Shown: positions 5,117-5,718 of the stretch, piece by piece
Layout of the letters: every line of letters begins with the position of its first letter
Numbering within the stretch: position 1 is the first letter of the stretch
DNA from: Rubricella sp038526735
GTDB taxonomy: Bacteria > Pseudomonadota > Alphaproteobacteria > Rhodobacterales > Rhodobacteraceae
Direction of reading: 5' to 3'
Assembly (NCBI GenBank): GCA_038526735.1
Contig: JBCBGM010000074.1
Location: 1-5,718, forward strand
Length of the DNA: 5,718 nt
Made by a program: the position numbers and the translations under genes
Notes under the pieces: model-generated
What the model was told of the DNA's origin: nothing
Databases searched by the model: none
Seen by the model: the letters and a program-made list of their open reading frames with translations, nothing else

Positions 5117-5667
5117 GCGACACCCAAGCGCAGCGAGACGATCCACGCCCCTGGACCGAGAAAGACCCCGCCTGGGCGCAACTGCGCGTCGCGCCGCTTG
5201 ACGCGGGCGATGACGTTGCCATTGCAGAGCGGGCAAGGGCAACTGAGGCTGAGTTAGACGAATACCGCCGCTTCCTGCGCCTTGCCCAGCTCTTCCCCGG
5301 AGAGGTCTGCCCGCCACCGCGCCTCGCGCAAATCTGGGCGCTGCATGATGGCTCTGAGGGGTTGGCTGCGCTCAACGCGCCCTATGACATTTCCGCCGGG
5401 CAGGGCGACATCCCCCATTGTGCCCCCCGCTACGCCAAAACCCGTCGCGCCTATGCACAGTATTTTGGGAGCGCTCCGCCAGAGGAAATCTGGCCCGGCC
5501 TCCCGCAGATGCAGGAGAGCTCCCCCCGCCGCTCTGGCGTTGCAGCGGCGATTTTGCTGGCAGTGGTAGCGGTGTTGCTCGATGGCGTCTCCCCGGTGTT
5601 TCGCGTCTTGTTGTTCGCGATTGCCGCCGCCCTTGTGGCGCGCTCGGCATATCTGGCCTTCAGGTGA
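5110..5667 (+). CDS. Small membrane protein with a degenerate glycine-rich-domain-protein-like region
   Basis: A 185-residue protein of unknown function. The N-terminal 25 residues are polar. Residues 40-130 form a soluble region with ELDEYRRFLRLAQLFPGEVC at 48-67, QIWALHD at 74-80 and YAKTRRAYAQYFGSAPPEEI at 108-127, then WP. This pattern of EYxRFLxL, then W-x-L-H, then a Y-x-x-x-FG-x-x-PP-x-x-IWP end resembles proteins annotated as glycine-rich domain-containing (DUF1399-like). There a W-H-x-H-L motif is expected; here it reads WALHD, so the usual histidines are partly lost. Two hydrophobic helices follow, about 142-157 (GVAAAILLAVVAVLL) and 163-178 (VFRVLLFAIAAALVA), so it is probably an inner-membrane protein with its soluble part on the N-terminal side. 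There is no signal peptide. GTG 5110 is chosen because GGAG lies 6 bases upstream. The family link is from memory and moderate; the membrane helices are clear. It is divergent from purD, with no evidence of a functional link. Confidence 0.72.
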   Translation: MTSDTQAQRDDPRPWTEKDPAWAQLRVAPLDAGDDVAIAERARATEAELDEYRRFLRLAQLFPGEVCPPPRLAQIWALHDGSEGLAALNAPYDISAGQGDIPHCAPRYAKTRRAYAQYFGSAPPEEIWPGLPQMQESSPRRSGVAAAILLAVVAVLLDGVSPVFRVLLFAIAAALVARSAYLAFR

Positions 5668-5718
5668 CGCGGGCGACCGCATAGGCTGATGACATGGAGC
5701 AACGCCGCTACCACTGCC
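5668..5718 (+). other. Window end: possible start of a further plus-strand gene
   Basis: After the TGA at 5665-5667 there are two overlapping candidate starts, ATG 5689 (MTWSNAATTA) and ATG 5694 (MEQRRYHC), both open to the window edge. A weak AGG at 5683-5685 precedes them. Eight to ten codons are too few to identify a product or to be sure that either is real. Confidence 0.2.

Noticed and set aside
5059..5181. 41-residue N-terminal extension of purD
   Set aside because: PurD proteins begin at the MNILILGGGG strand; the extension would overlap the divergent gene, and AGGAG supports ATG 5058.
5451..5714. Minus-strand open frame at the window end
   Set aside because: It overlaps most of the C-terminal half of the plus-strand membrane protein, is low in complexity (Ala/Thr/Arg), and has no family signature.

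Overview
The window looks like chromosomal DNA from a Rhodobacteraceae (roseobacter-type) alphaproteobacterium. It is GC-rich and tightly packed. It carries a usg gene of the alphaproteobacterial type, an Anbu proteasome-like protease behind an alpha-E gene, and purD. No tRNA, rRNA, insertion sequence, phage gene or CRISPR array is visible. The taxonomic call is inferred from gene content, not from a search.

Left part, plus strand (1-995): the C-terminal 63 residues of a protein that fits the alpha-E (DUF403) family, followed after 70 bp by a complete anbu gene. In other bacteria these two families sit in one operon with a circularly permuted ATP-grasp ligase and a transglutaminase-like protease. 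That operon is proposed to build and degrade a small peptide-like product. The window appears to start inside such an operon and contains its end.

Middle part, minus strand (998-3676): three genes read usg, then a FOXRED1/DAO-type FAD oxidoreductase, then an iron-type alcohol dehydrogenase. The gaps are 39 and 81 bp, so they could be co-transcribed. The last gene ends tail to tail with anbu, only 2 bp away. The AT-rich 110 bp upstream of usg holds a candidate promoter with a near-perfect 16-bp palindrome lying across it. The 81-bp gap before the dehydrogenase holds an 8-bp perfect dyad. Substrates are unknown. An amine or amino-acid oxidase followed by an alcohol dehydrogenase suggests oxidation to an aldehyde or ketone and then reduction, but this is inference.

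Right part (3787-5718): purD on the minus strand, encoding the second enzyme of de novo purine synthesis. A 51-bp divergent spacer separates it from a plus-strand gene for a small protein with two C-terminal membrane helices. Its soluble part resembles a degenerate version of the glycine-rich-domain-containing (DUF1399-like) family. The spacer holds a plausible purD promoter and an 8-bp direct repeat with a 20-bp period. The final 51 bp may begin another gene.

Several longest-ORF starts were shortened to internal starts using ribosome binding sites and family N-termini: purD to 5058, the alcohol dehydrogenase to 2131 and the oxidoreductase to 3376. No clearly new system was found. The most interesting material is the Anbu operon end, the oxidoreductase/dehydrogenase pair and the palindromic sites near it.
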